The translations under genes and the position numbers were made by a program. Shown in pieces: positions 1-11,345 of a DNA stretch of 64,000 bases. This stretch comes from Arabidopsis thaliana. Taxonomy: Eukaryota; Streptophyta; Magnoliopsida; Brassicales; Brassicaceae. The stretch is from NCBI RefSeq assembly GCF_000001735.4, contig NC_003071.7, positions 8,673,151 through 8,737,150 of the forward strand, written 5' to 3'. Under the pieces are notes generated by a model. The model worked only from the letters and a program-made list of their open reading frames with translations. It was not told the DNA's origin and ran no database searches. The first letter of the stretch is position 1; the number at the start of each line of letters is the position of its first letter.

Positions 1-246
1 TAGGTCGACAAAAAAAGAAACAAGATAGAAGGTACTCTTTTTTGTAGGTTATAAAAAAAGATAGAAAGTTCATTTTTCTCTCGAGGTTGAATAATTAATA
101 TTAAATACCATCTAGTTTTTCAAATGTTTTACAAACTAAAACCTGTGTCTCTCTATTATTTCTTCATTTCTATAATTGTACTTAATTTGTGATCTCTTTA
201 GCATATGTTGCATGATTTTGCCATCAATTAAATATAGTTTTAATTG

Positions 247-307
<61 letters not shown>

Positions 308-3300
308 CACTGATTGATTGTGGATATAATGGCCACAAAAGGCAGGTTGTACTTTTATTTGCTATTCCTTTCCGCGGCCCATACGACTCATTCATGCCGT
401 TATCTATTTCAAAACTTGATTGGGCCATTACAATTATACTTGACATACCTTTCAAATTGCACATCTACATAGGCTGAAAAATAGATTTATTTTCTATGGT
501 TTGTATGATTTGAAGCAATAACGTAATGTCGTTGCCCAATAAGTTCGGGAACTTCTTCGGGTGACACAAACCTATTCCGGCCCAGTTTTGTGTATTCGTT
601 GGGATTTAGTGTTTTGTTCCAAACATATGTATAATTTATAACTTTTTGTTCCTAAACATTTGGGACGAAAATGCCGCATCGGGTAACCAGTCCCAAAATG
701 GACCTGTCTAGTTGTGAATTGTATTCAAGTAGGAAAACTAGTGCATAATGATTGTGATGGACCTTGAATTTATTATGATCGTCGACTATGATTAATACAA
801 ACTATGGAGTTTGACATTTCTAGGCTTTCATGAACTATTTTCTAAGTAAGAAAATGTGTCCAACATGAAAATTTGATCACTGGAATGTGCAAGTGCTCGG
901 TAGAAACAAACATTGCTCGATTTTATTGACATGTTATTTTATTTATTTTAAAAGATCTACATTCAGTAAACAATGACGTAACATATTTAGTAAACAAGTC
1001 TTATTCTCCTACAAAGCTTATCTATATATCAAATGACAAATGTTATAGCTTCTATTATGTTCCACTTTTAACTGTTTGATACATGCCAAAAAGAAAAAGA
1101 AAAGGAAAAAATAAACGAAACGTTGTTTATACCGATTTAACATGCTTAGCTTGATGCTGGAAGCATAAAAACTAATTTTATTAAAACATAATTAGGTTTA
1201 TCATATAATTGTAAATAAATAGAATAAAAAGAATTTGCCGCTTGATATTATAGAAAACATATACTTTTCACAGTATTCCGAAAGTTTTCTATAATAATTC
1301 CATCAACGAGGTTATATATATGCAATAATATTAGGTTGAAAAAAAAATACGATATGAAAATTCAAAAGAGTGAGAAAGGTATTCGTGTAAGAATTTTAAC
1401 CAAAAAAAAGTATTCGTGTAAGAATCCAATGATCCCATCCAAGCATGAAACAAGAAGAATACAAAAGAGCGACCGCATTTGATGGGTTATGATATTAACT
1501 ATTAAGTGTTATAAATTTGAGGCAGAAAAAAAATCGACAATGACTTTTAAATATTTTTTTGTCCATTTTGATAGCAAATTCAAATTAAACTACTGACTAA
1601 AATTTTATATTTTTTGAAAGTTTGTTCCAAAATTTTACTAGCAAACTCAAATTCTGATTGGTAGCATAATAGCATAACTGTATAAAATTCTATAATAAAA
1701 ATTTGCAAAATAAAAAATCGTAAAATAAAATTATTTATATTAATACATTATTTTGTTTAACAAACATAGAATATATATAGTTAAAAGAAAAAAAACATAT
1801 ACTAAGATGTAGTAAAAAGAAAACAGCTATATTCATCGGTTCACAAAATAGGACGCAGGAAAGGAAAAGAAGCTTAAGATAAGATAAAAGACAACATAAA
1901 AAACTAGTGAAGGAAGAGAATATAATTTGAGAAGAAACGACACATCGTCTCCGACAAAGATTTTTGGACTGTACGGACAAAGCATGCTTCATTCTTCATC
2001 ATTCCATTCCCCTTGGCCTTAAAAGTTATAAAACCTTTGTTCGCAATATTTAATACTAGTAGTATTGTTTCATCTCACGAGGTTAATCTTCTACCTCACT
2101 TTTGACATTAGTTAATTTTTACATTCCAAACCAACCATGTTTTAACAAGGTATTCCTATTGCTATAATACTCCACCATCAATTGGTTGCACTAGTTACTT
2201 AAGAGTTTATAAGACCTAATCCAACTTTAAATTTAGGGAGATAGACATCGTTCAACAAACCACCTTTAATTAACCATCTATGCTTTGAAATATTGCCACA
2301 ATAAATTAATTGCAAAGCCTTTTCATGGATTTAAGTTATACTTTGGATGTGAAAAAACCGATAACAATTTTTTTTGAATGTTATGTTATAGATTACTGAA
2401 GTAATGCCTTTTCAATCAATCTCTTTAAAATGAGAGTGTAATTAATGTTGAATATATATATATGTAATTGATTCAGTAAAATGCATACCAAAATCATAAT
2501 TTGGGAGAGAACCGTTAAGAATACTGAATGAAGAGGTTTTGAGTTTCTGAATATTAAGAATTCGAGATTTGGTTAGACCTTGGAATTTGGAAGGAGAAAA
2601 TGATCAAAACGTCCAAAAAAGCTCTATGGGTGAAAACCAATCAAACATGAACTTAATTTAGCGTTTAACAGGTCGTCAAAGACTTCGAATACAAAGAGAT
2701 ACGGCAAAATAAGATCGTCTCATAATCTTGGCCCATGCGTCCTTTTATGCTAAGAAAAATTGTTATAACATGACTGATGAAGATTTTGGGTTGCTCGGCA
2801 TTATTAAAAAAAAAAAAGTTTCAGATAAATAATTTTGAACTATTTGTATTGTAGTTTATACCTGTAATTTTTTTTTTTACATATATAAAATTTCTTGGAA
2901 ATTGTAATCATTCTTTGGAGAGACAGAGGGATCTCCAAACCCTAGAAATTGACTCCTTCGAGAAATGTTGCCTTCTTGGTGTAAAATGAAAACTAAATTC
3001 TACTCCAAGAATTATTTATATTATTATTTTTAATTCATTTTTGCAAACGAAAAAAAAATCCACCGTTTCGCCTTCTAGTCGGGATTGAATGCGTCACCAT
3101 GAAATCATGCTTTAATCATATTCTGCGTGAGTGGGAAAACAACTATTTATAAGTACATAGTACTACTTTTTGGATTAAATATTTCCCTCCACTTTAAACC
3201 AGAGGTGCATACTGCATAATATAGGTAACCTTCAAAAATTGTTAGTATTTTTTCTTACTCTAACATGCTCAAATTACAAGAAAAAATTGCATATATGTAT

Positions 3301-5034
3301 GGTGATTTAAAGCCGATCCTTTAAATGTTTCCACGGTTTTCGTTCATGAGCCTCATTGTATATATATAATATATAATTTTAGCACGTTGGAATGAGAAAG
3401 AAAATTGATAATGGATAAGTTTTATTAACATACCAAAATAATAAACTTGTTTATGTTACATGAAGTTCAAAGAGGTAGCCTCTAAAATGAAGAATACTTA
3501 ACAGAATAAGCAAATATACATTTTTGTTTTCCTTATATTTGATTAATCCCACAAAGATACAAATTACTACTATTAATTAAGCAACTTATCTTAGAGGGAT
3601 AAGTGAACCATTTGCTTTGAAATGGAAAAACTTTGCTTTAGTTGATGTCTATATATCTATGAATTTGTTTCCCTAACATGTTTTTTACGTCAATATTTTT
3701 AATCTATATCTGACACAATCAAGTAGACAGTTATTATACCTAACACATTATCAGGTAGTCTATAGACTCTATACCATTTTAAATGTTTAACGCATGTAAG
3801 TTAATCACATACTCTATGATCTGGTGGTTTATTTGTTAAAAGTGAATTTTTATTCTCCAATGAATTAATGATATCAAGACAGAGCAACAACTAATTTTAA
3901 TTAGTTTTTTTTTGGTATAAGAAGAGTCATATAAACTTTTGAGTCATTTAAACGTAATTAGCTTTGTTAAATGAAATTCCTTTTTAAGTGGGTACGTATA
4001 AAACCCTACGCAACGCATGTTGATCCATTTAAGTCACCATCAACAAAAAGAATTATATAAATCATTGGTTGGATGAAGAAATTATTATATGAACAAAAAC
4101 AGGACAAATATCTTAACAAAATTAAATTCTCTGAACTTATCGTATAATAAATTAGTAATTTAAATCACATCAAACTGAACTAAATATATGGAATTAAAAG
4201 GGTTTAAAATACATTTGATAATTTGATGTAAGAAATATGCATAGATGCAAAATACTTGTTATATATGTGGGAAATATCAAAAATTTATATTCGAATATGT
4301 TATACACCGTACAAAAAAGTCTTCGAATATATAACCCGGGTCACCTTTTCTCTTATGGCAAAAAATATAACCCCTTTTCTGTTTCTAATTTTAAAATTTT
4401 GCATTCTTGATTCTGAGCTCATAGTTCGATGAAATATAATCTAGAGAAAAAAAAAAAACATAATTCGATTAAATAACAAAAGCACCTTTCCCTCCCTACT
4501 TTATGCATAAAGCTAAAGCATGGACAAAAATGAAGTATAGAAAAATGAATTACTGATTATAACAGTCTTTCTTAATTAATCTAGTAAATATTTATACATA
4601 GTACTGTATTACATAAACTTACACACTTAGGTTTATCTGTATCATGGTTAGATTATCGTAAAGACTAAAGACTATAATATTGTGTTCATGAATTAGAAAA
4701 CTTATTCCTCCGTTCATCCAAAATTAGTTAATCGTTATATCGAATATGGTCCATATGGGCATCCATATTTTCAGAAGAAAAGAAAAAAAGAAAGTAAAAG
4801 CATGTTAGGGGAAAAAATAAAAAATAAAAACAGAGAAAAAAAATCGAGAGAGGGAGAGAGAATGGTGTTAAATACATAAAAAACCCATCATTGACATGTA
4901 TCGATTGCTCAATTTGTTTGTCTCTCTCTTCTTCTTTCCTTTTCTCCAAAAACTAGAGCCTAAACTAAAGCATCGAGAAACAACAAATCTTAAAATCTTT
5001 TCATATTCTCGGTTAGTAGAAACTAGGAAAAGAG
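1..5034. other. Intergenic stretch upstream of bHLH133
   Basis: No convincing gene is seen. The stretch is strongly AT-rich with stops in all frames. The longest open frames, such as one of 85 codons at 1735-1992 on the minus strand, have low-complexity hydrophobic composition and no recognisable motif. It holds the TA microsatellite at 251-305 and a short direct repeat (tattcgtgtaagaat at about 1380 and 1411). The last few hundred bases, with pyrimidine-rich runs, probably carry the promoter and leader of the bHLH gene. Confidence 0.6.
251..305. repeat. (TA)n microsatellite
   Basis: An uninterrupted TA dinucleotide run of about 55 bases in non-coding DNA. It generates the artificial Tyr-Ile repeats seen in both overlapping open frames, which are not genes. 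It is likely length-polymorphic. Confidence 0.98.
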
Positions 5035-5340
5035 ATGAATAGAGGAGTGTTGGAGAGTTCGCCGGTTCAACATCTCACGGCGGCTGGAAACCCTAATTGG
5101 TGGAATAATGTCAGCCGCGGCTTGAGGCCACCAACGCCGTTGATGAGTCACGAGCCGCCGTCTACCACCGCTTTTATTCCAAGTCTCTTGCCAAACTTCT
5201 TCTCTTCTCCGACTTCCTCTTCATCTTCTTCACCTTCTTTCCCTCCTCCTAATAGTAACCCTAACTTCTCTTCTTGGCTTGAAATGAGTGATCTGCCTCT
5301 TGATCAGCCATGGAGCCTTAGTCAACTCCTCTTGTAACTC

Positions 5341-5406
<66 letters not shown>

Positions 5407-8400
5407 GTTCGGATGTTTTCTATGTATAAACGGTTTTGAGTTCTTGGATTTGTTTTGTAATCTAATTCGATCTTATAAAGTTTCTTTCTCTTTTTTTTTT
5501 CTTTCTCATGTATACATAATCTACTTATATTATTTCATATAAACAAACATGATCTAATATGGATTGTCTTTGAATGAAGGGGTGGATTGATGATGGGAGA
5601 GGAAGAGAAAATGGAGATGATGAACCATCATCATCATCAAAATCAACACCAAAGTTACCAAGCGAAGAGGATACAAAATTGGGAAGAACAAGTTTTGAGG
5701 CACCAAGCTTCCATGAAACAAGAGAGTAGTAATAATAATAGTTATGGAATAATGTCCTCACCAAACTCACCTCCAAACAAATCTTGTGCTACAATTATCA
5801 ACACCAATGAAGACAACAACAATAACATTCACAGTGGTCTTAACTTGTCCGAGGTGGGTCAAAATAGTGAATTATTCAGATCAAGATATAATCTTTACCA
5901 AATATTAATTAACATCTCCATATTTTTTCTTTATCAATGAATATATCTGAATTTTGTTTCTGTCTATGTGTGTTCATGAAGTGTAATAGCTCAGAGATGA
6001 TTGGGTCTTCTTTTGCTAATAAGAAACCAAAACTTCAAGTTCCTTCATCACAATCAACTCTCAAGGTAACTAACTAAATCCATATGTCTTTGGTTCTATC
6101 TCTTGCTGGCATTTTAAATAACAAAACAAATGCACAAACATAAAGGAGAAGTAGAAAAAAACAAAAGAGAATGGGCACAGAATAAGCTGCATGTGTGTGT
6201 GATTGTAACATTTTTGTCTTTCTTATGTGTCTTCTTCTTCTTGATCCTATTATTCTTTTTTCTCTTCCTTTCCTATGATTCAACGGTAGTTACGCAATCC
6301 TTTTTTGTTAGTTTTTATTTTAAAATGAGAAATAGATACTAAATCTGTTTTTTCAGTTTGATTCAGTTTTAGCTCAGCTTTCCTTTTCTAACAAAAAAAT
6401 AAAAATTATCGAAGTTAATTAACTTTATTATGTTTTCTCCTTCTTGCTCTGTTTATTTTGTTCTGTCTAAATTGATATTGTTATGTTTGTAACAAAACAT
6501 AACTTTATTTTGATCAGTTATCAAAATGTGTCATTCTTTTTCCTTTTTTTTTGTTTGGATCTTGGATCAAGTTTTGGTTAATGTTTGATTTAATCTAAGT
6601 GCATATTCCTTCTACAATATCAAAATTCCTATGTTTATGTATAATTTGCACGCTCATACTAACAAAAACTAATCATATATTAAAGACTTGAATGATCTTT
6701 TTCCTTTTTCCCATTTTAAAATAGATAAAATCACTCATAGATCTAATTACATTCGTTAAATTACGAAATGATCACATGTAGAGTGTATTTATATACGATC
6801 TCTGTATTTATCAAAGGTGAGAAAGGAGAAACTTGGAGGCAGAATAGCATCTCTTCACCAGCTAGTATCTCCCTTTGGCAAGGTATAATTACTGATTAGT
6901 TCCCTTTACTAATCACTTGTTTAAGATTATCTAATCTATGAATCAAAATTGAATTATATTAGTCACTGTTTGGTTGATTGATCCCTTTTATTTCAGACTG
7001 ACACAGCCTCTGTCTTGTCGGAGGCTATTGGATACATTAGATTCCTCCACAGTCAAATTGAGGTGACTTGTCTTTTCCAAACTACCATGCTTCTTATTTC
7101 ATTTATTTCAAGACAAATATTTATTTGAATCTTCCTCACAACTACAACACAAATAATCATTTGTGAACCCAAGTATGGAATTATTTGGAGTTCTATCTTC
7201 CTTTTTTATTTGGGATTTTTTTTAAATCATAATAAGAACTGAATAACATAAGTAAATTGTATTCTATTGAAACAATTAGCTGAGGTTTATGTATTTCTAT
7301 AGCATTAATTAATTTAACGACTATATTTTGTGAGATTAGTTTTGTGTGAAAAACTATTTAGTTTTGTTGTCACTCTAATTAATTTTCACAATTACAGGCT
7401 TTAAGTCTACCATACTTTGGTACTCCCTCGAGGAACAATATGATGCACCAACATGTAAGTATTAAATTAATATACAGCTTTAATTAGTAACATGTATAAT
7501 GTAATTATACACTACAAGATGCACATACATGCATGGGTTTCTACTAACACATCATATATATATAATGGGGCATTAAAATGTATCTTTTTTTTTTTGGTAA
7601 GTGCATTAAAATGTATCTGAATGCTAATCATTATTAATTTGTAATTACGTGAATATAGGCACAAAGAAATATGAATGGTATATTTCCTGAGGACCCTGGT
7701 CAGGTACGCACATATATTTTTTTACTTTCTAGTTTTATATACTTTACTTTTTATTGGATCAACTAAACCCAAATCTCAATTTAAAAAAAATAAATACTTG
7801 CCAGCTTTATTCCAAAACAATTACCCTTTTTCTCTACTATTGTTCTCTTGAAATTGAAATGACTACGATAAAGTATGGTCAATAAAATAAAAAGATGACA
7901 TTACCAACTTTCCTTTTCAGTCCTCTATTAAACCTAGAAAAGCCATTTAAATGATTTATTATATTTATTTTCCTCAATCAGAGTAGCTTTGGTCACAAAA
8001 GTTTTTTTGGCAAATGATCGATCTAAATCAACTTTTCCAACCAAGATATCACGATTCACCTGTCCCACAAATGGTTTTATATTTTGTGACTACTTGTGAG
8101 TTTGAAATTAACTCTGACTCAAAATTTTAGCAATATTTTTCAAAGCAAAATTTATCGCTTTTCAAATTCAGAAAATTAAATACAAAATACTCACACTCAA
8201 AGGTATTAAACCCGCGGATTGGTGCACAAAACAGTAAATATTCATTTTTTGGTTGCAAAACAGTAAATATTCATGAAACTGGCATAGGTTATTTTATCCA
8301 TATATCATTTACATGTAATACAGGCCGACCCACCGCAAAAGAATTTGGGCTGTTGCGAAGTAGGCCAACCCGTTTTGTCACCAATACTCCCACTAGATCA

Positions 8401-8659
8401 CACTTTCAATATTATTTTAAATATCTATGCTGAAGAAATATTTTCTGATTTGGTTAATCAGCTTGTGAATGAGTATTGCATGAAAAGAGGAGTTTCATTG
8501 TCATCGACGGACAATCAAAAATCAAATCCTAACGAAGAACCGATGAAAGATTTGAGAAGTAGAGGGCTTTGTCTTGTTCCCATCTCATGCACACTACAAG
8601 TTGGCAGCGACAATGGTGCCGACTATTGGGCTCCGGCGTTCGGAACCACTCTCCAGTGA
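5035..8659 (+). CDS. BHLH133: bHLH transcription factor, atypical basic region (bHLH133)
   Basis: Eight exons: 5035-5333, 5580-5853, 5982-6065, 6817-6882, 6997-7062, 7398-7454, 7659-7703 and 8462-8659. All phases close, giving 362 aa. The N-terminal half has Ser/Pro-rich and His/Asn/Gln-rich tracts. An SQLLLGGL motif spans the first splice junction, as in the bHLH68/112/123 subgroup. The HLH is encoded by exons 4-6 (about residues 220-275: [20 protein letters not shown], then [20 protein letters not shown]). The basic region lacks the His-Glu-Arg triad that reads E-boxes, so DNA recognition is atypical. The C-terminus ([13 protein letters not shown] to FGTTLQ) is a strong subfamily signature. 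It is presumably a nuclear regulator; the close paralogue bHLH68 lies in the matching chromosome 4 block. The paralogue and locus assignment is from memory. The ATG chosen is the first of the open frame and follows a pyrimidine-rich leader. Confidence 0.93.
5345..5399 (+). repeat. (TC)n microsatellite in intron 1 of bHLH133
   Basis: A run of about 27 TC units begins 11 bases after the first splice donor at 5334. The tract is polypyrimidine on the transcribed-sense strand and close to the donor rather than the acceptor. Length variation here could affect intron 1 splicing, but this is only inference. Confidence 0.97.
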
Positions 8660-11345
8660 ACTATTCACTTTCTGTTATTTTATTTTTGGTCAGCCAAAAA
8701 AAAATAGTAGATGTTATAACATCATGAGCAACCAATCAATTGAGAAAACATCAAAATGAGTTTCCAAATTTGATTGCTCATGATGCTATACTAAAACCGA
8801 TTGGTTTTGGCGTTTGGCCTTTGAGCATTTTCAGTTGACGAGTATGAGATGGCTTGTTGAATCATGTTTTTCTTACTTTAATAGGAAACTTTATTTATTC
8901 TCTTAATGTATATGTTGGTTCTATTTTAATTTTATTATTGTTATAATAGAATGGTTAAACAGTTAAAGATGTTTTCATACTAACTTCATCACTAGGTTTA
9001 ATCGTTTAAGATGTTTTAAAGAAGCAAGAAATGTTGTCTTCGGAAAGAAAACAGATGTACTTATAGATACTTTCTGTTCCCAATAATTTAGAGACTAATG
9101 ATTTCTTTTATAAATTGTCCTAATCAAAGTTTCGTTTGTTTTAGTTGTCTTTTTAGATTTCTCGTGCATGGTCTCAGCTCAGTTTATTTTTAGACACTTC
9201 AGACATCTCACCATGGTATTGGAATTGGTAGTGCTCAATTGGTGGGTTTATTATAAGCCCTTTGCTCCATCACTATAATTGGGTTTATGGACTTTGAATT
9301 AAATTCTACAGGCCCATGGGTTTATGGATATTGTTTTCAGCACATGTCAAATGTCAATATATGAAAAATTCAATGTGGAGAAACTTCTGGTGGCTTCATA
9401 AAGAGTAAGACTGCATTTCCTGATAGTAGTAGTGTACTGGTGTGGATGCAGATAACGTTATTAGAAATCAAAATTGAAAAGGTAGCTATTTTTAGGTCAC
9501 ATATTGTATCATTAATAGTCATTGTTCAATGATGAAATAATGAAAGACTAAAACTCTTGGATTGAGTCTTAGAGATCTATAATGTAACTTAGGGCATTAG
9601 CTTAGCCTTAATTTCACATGGTCAGTGCTTTAGTGTTGTGCAAATGAACTTGAGGAAGAAGCATTAGTTGGATTGAAGTTTTATTAGTATGCTTATATAT
9701 ACTTTTGTAATTCCTCATATAGTGAAGTGTCCTTCAACGTATTAAAACATAAAATATAAAATGGTTTGAGACTTGTAATATCTTTTATTTTCATGCAAAT
9801 TTTTTTTTAAAAACTTTTATAAGAACAAACTTAGCAGTTGGTCTCTAGCACAATGAGTTTATTGTAGAATTTTGTGGAATCAAATTTAAGATTTAATTAA
9901 CCTGAAAATAAGTTTAATAGATTTGTGACATCAAATTTTTAAAATGGAATCACAGTCTTACGTTTTCATTCCATCTCTAAAGTATGAAGGAAACCTGTAA
10001 TGAAGCTTCCATGCCACCTAAGTTGTACAAAGTTCTTATCTAGCCTAATGAATAAAACCTAAAAATTAAACCAACTACAAAAGTTCAAACATGAAAAGCA
10101 CATAGGAAAGGATCTAATCCCGATGTCGAACATCATAGTTCACTCATATGATTTTCAGTTTTCGTTGGTCTTGTGTGTTTTAAGTCTTTTTAAGTCTTGT
10201 GTGTTTATTGGTACCAAAAAATTAAATATTCTTCTAAAATTTACGTATCTAATTAAAAGAGAAAATATATATAATAAATCTTTTAACTATTGGTAATAAG
10301 TGTTAAAACAAATCTCAACTTTATAATAGAGTAAATATCAATGTTCTTTTTGTTGACCACGCAAAATAGACCTGAAATTAGTCAACTTTAACTATACTAT
10401 TGTATTAACTAAATGTTAATTTTTAGTTATCAATTTATTATTTTGAGAAGATAATCAAACTGTTAACTAAAAATAAAAGTCACTTTCAGTTTCTATAAAT
10501 CCCCAAAAATCAATTATAAACCCAAACTCTTCCTCACTTCATGTTTAAAGTTTAAACCAAAAAAAAAAAAAAAAACTCTTCAAAATCCTGATTTTGGGGA
10601 AGAACATAGATTCGCAAATCGATTCCTCTTCATCACGCAACATCAACAAAATAGTCAGTTTCGATTCCTTTTCTTACTTAGATTTTTTGTTTTTGTTTTT
10701 GAATATTTAAAACTATTGGGGCATTTTCGTGAGTAACTTAATAATTTGGGCCAAAACCGTTATTTTAAAACATTACTTCTCTATTATGTAGTAGTCACGA
10801 GTGATCGGATCGGACGGTGAACGATCGACGAAACTTCAAACCTTATATGAATAGTAATCGTCAGATCAACGTATTTAATAACAACCGTACGATCAAAATG
10901 TCTGTGAAATCTAACCGTCGAATATAATCCAGAAAATTGAAATTTCAAAACATGTATAAGAGAGGGAGGAGCAGCTCTCGCGAAGACGAAGAAGAAGAAG
11001 AAAAACCCCAAATTTCTCTGTTTTTTTTCGTTGGGTGGTTCCTCAGTGGTTACCAAATCTCTCTTCTTCTTCTTCGTCAGAAGCTAAAACCTTTCAAAAC
11101 CCTAATTTCATCTATCTATCTCAATAAGTCTAGATCAAAAATTCGAATTTCAAAATCCCGTTTTGAGTTTTAGTAGATTCGGTTTCTGGGTTTTCGTAGA
11201 AACGGGATTAAGGGCGGATTCAGATCTTGAAATTTTTGTGTGTTTCTCAAACTGATTATAAATTTTGGTTTTTTTTTTTAAATTTCGTGTTTGAAAAATA
11301 GGGAAAATTTCTGGGTTTCTTCTGAGAAATTCGAATTTTTTGGAG
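8660..11345. other. Intergenic region between bHLH133 and TCX6, including the TCX6 leader
   Basis: No gene is recognised. It holds an imperfect inverted repeat at 8715-8790 just downstream of bHLH133, AT-rich filler, and from about 10.9 kb the probable promoter and leader of TCX6. A 74-codon frame from ATG 10952 to 11173 would be an upstream ORF if transcription starts before it. Two TTCGAA hexamers (11142 and 11330) resemble CHR elements. Confidence 0.55.

Noticed and set aside
251..477. Overlapping ORFs with Tyr-Ile repeats on both strands
   Set aside because: Produced by the TA microsatellite.
1735..1992. 85-codon minus-strand ORF
   Set aside because: Ser/Phe/Leu/Cys-rich low-complexity sequence from purine-rich plus-strand DNA. 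No signal-peptide-plus-cysteine pattern of a secreted peptide and no exon partner.
5345..5399. TC run considered as a GAGA-type regulatory element
   Set aside because: It lies within intron 1 and is a simple microsatellite. Regulatory meaning cannot be argued from sequence alone.
10952..11173. Possible 73-residue peptide gene upstream of TCX6
   Set aside because: Glu/Lys-rich GAA repeats followed by low-complexity sequence. At most a uORF if the TCX6 transcript starts early; no support as a gene.
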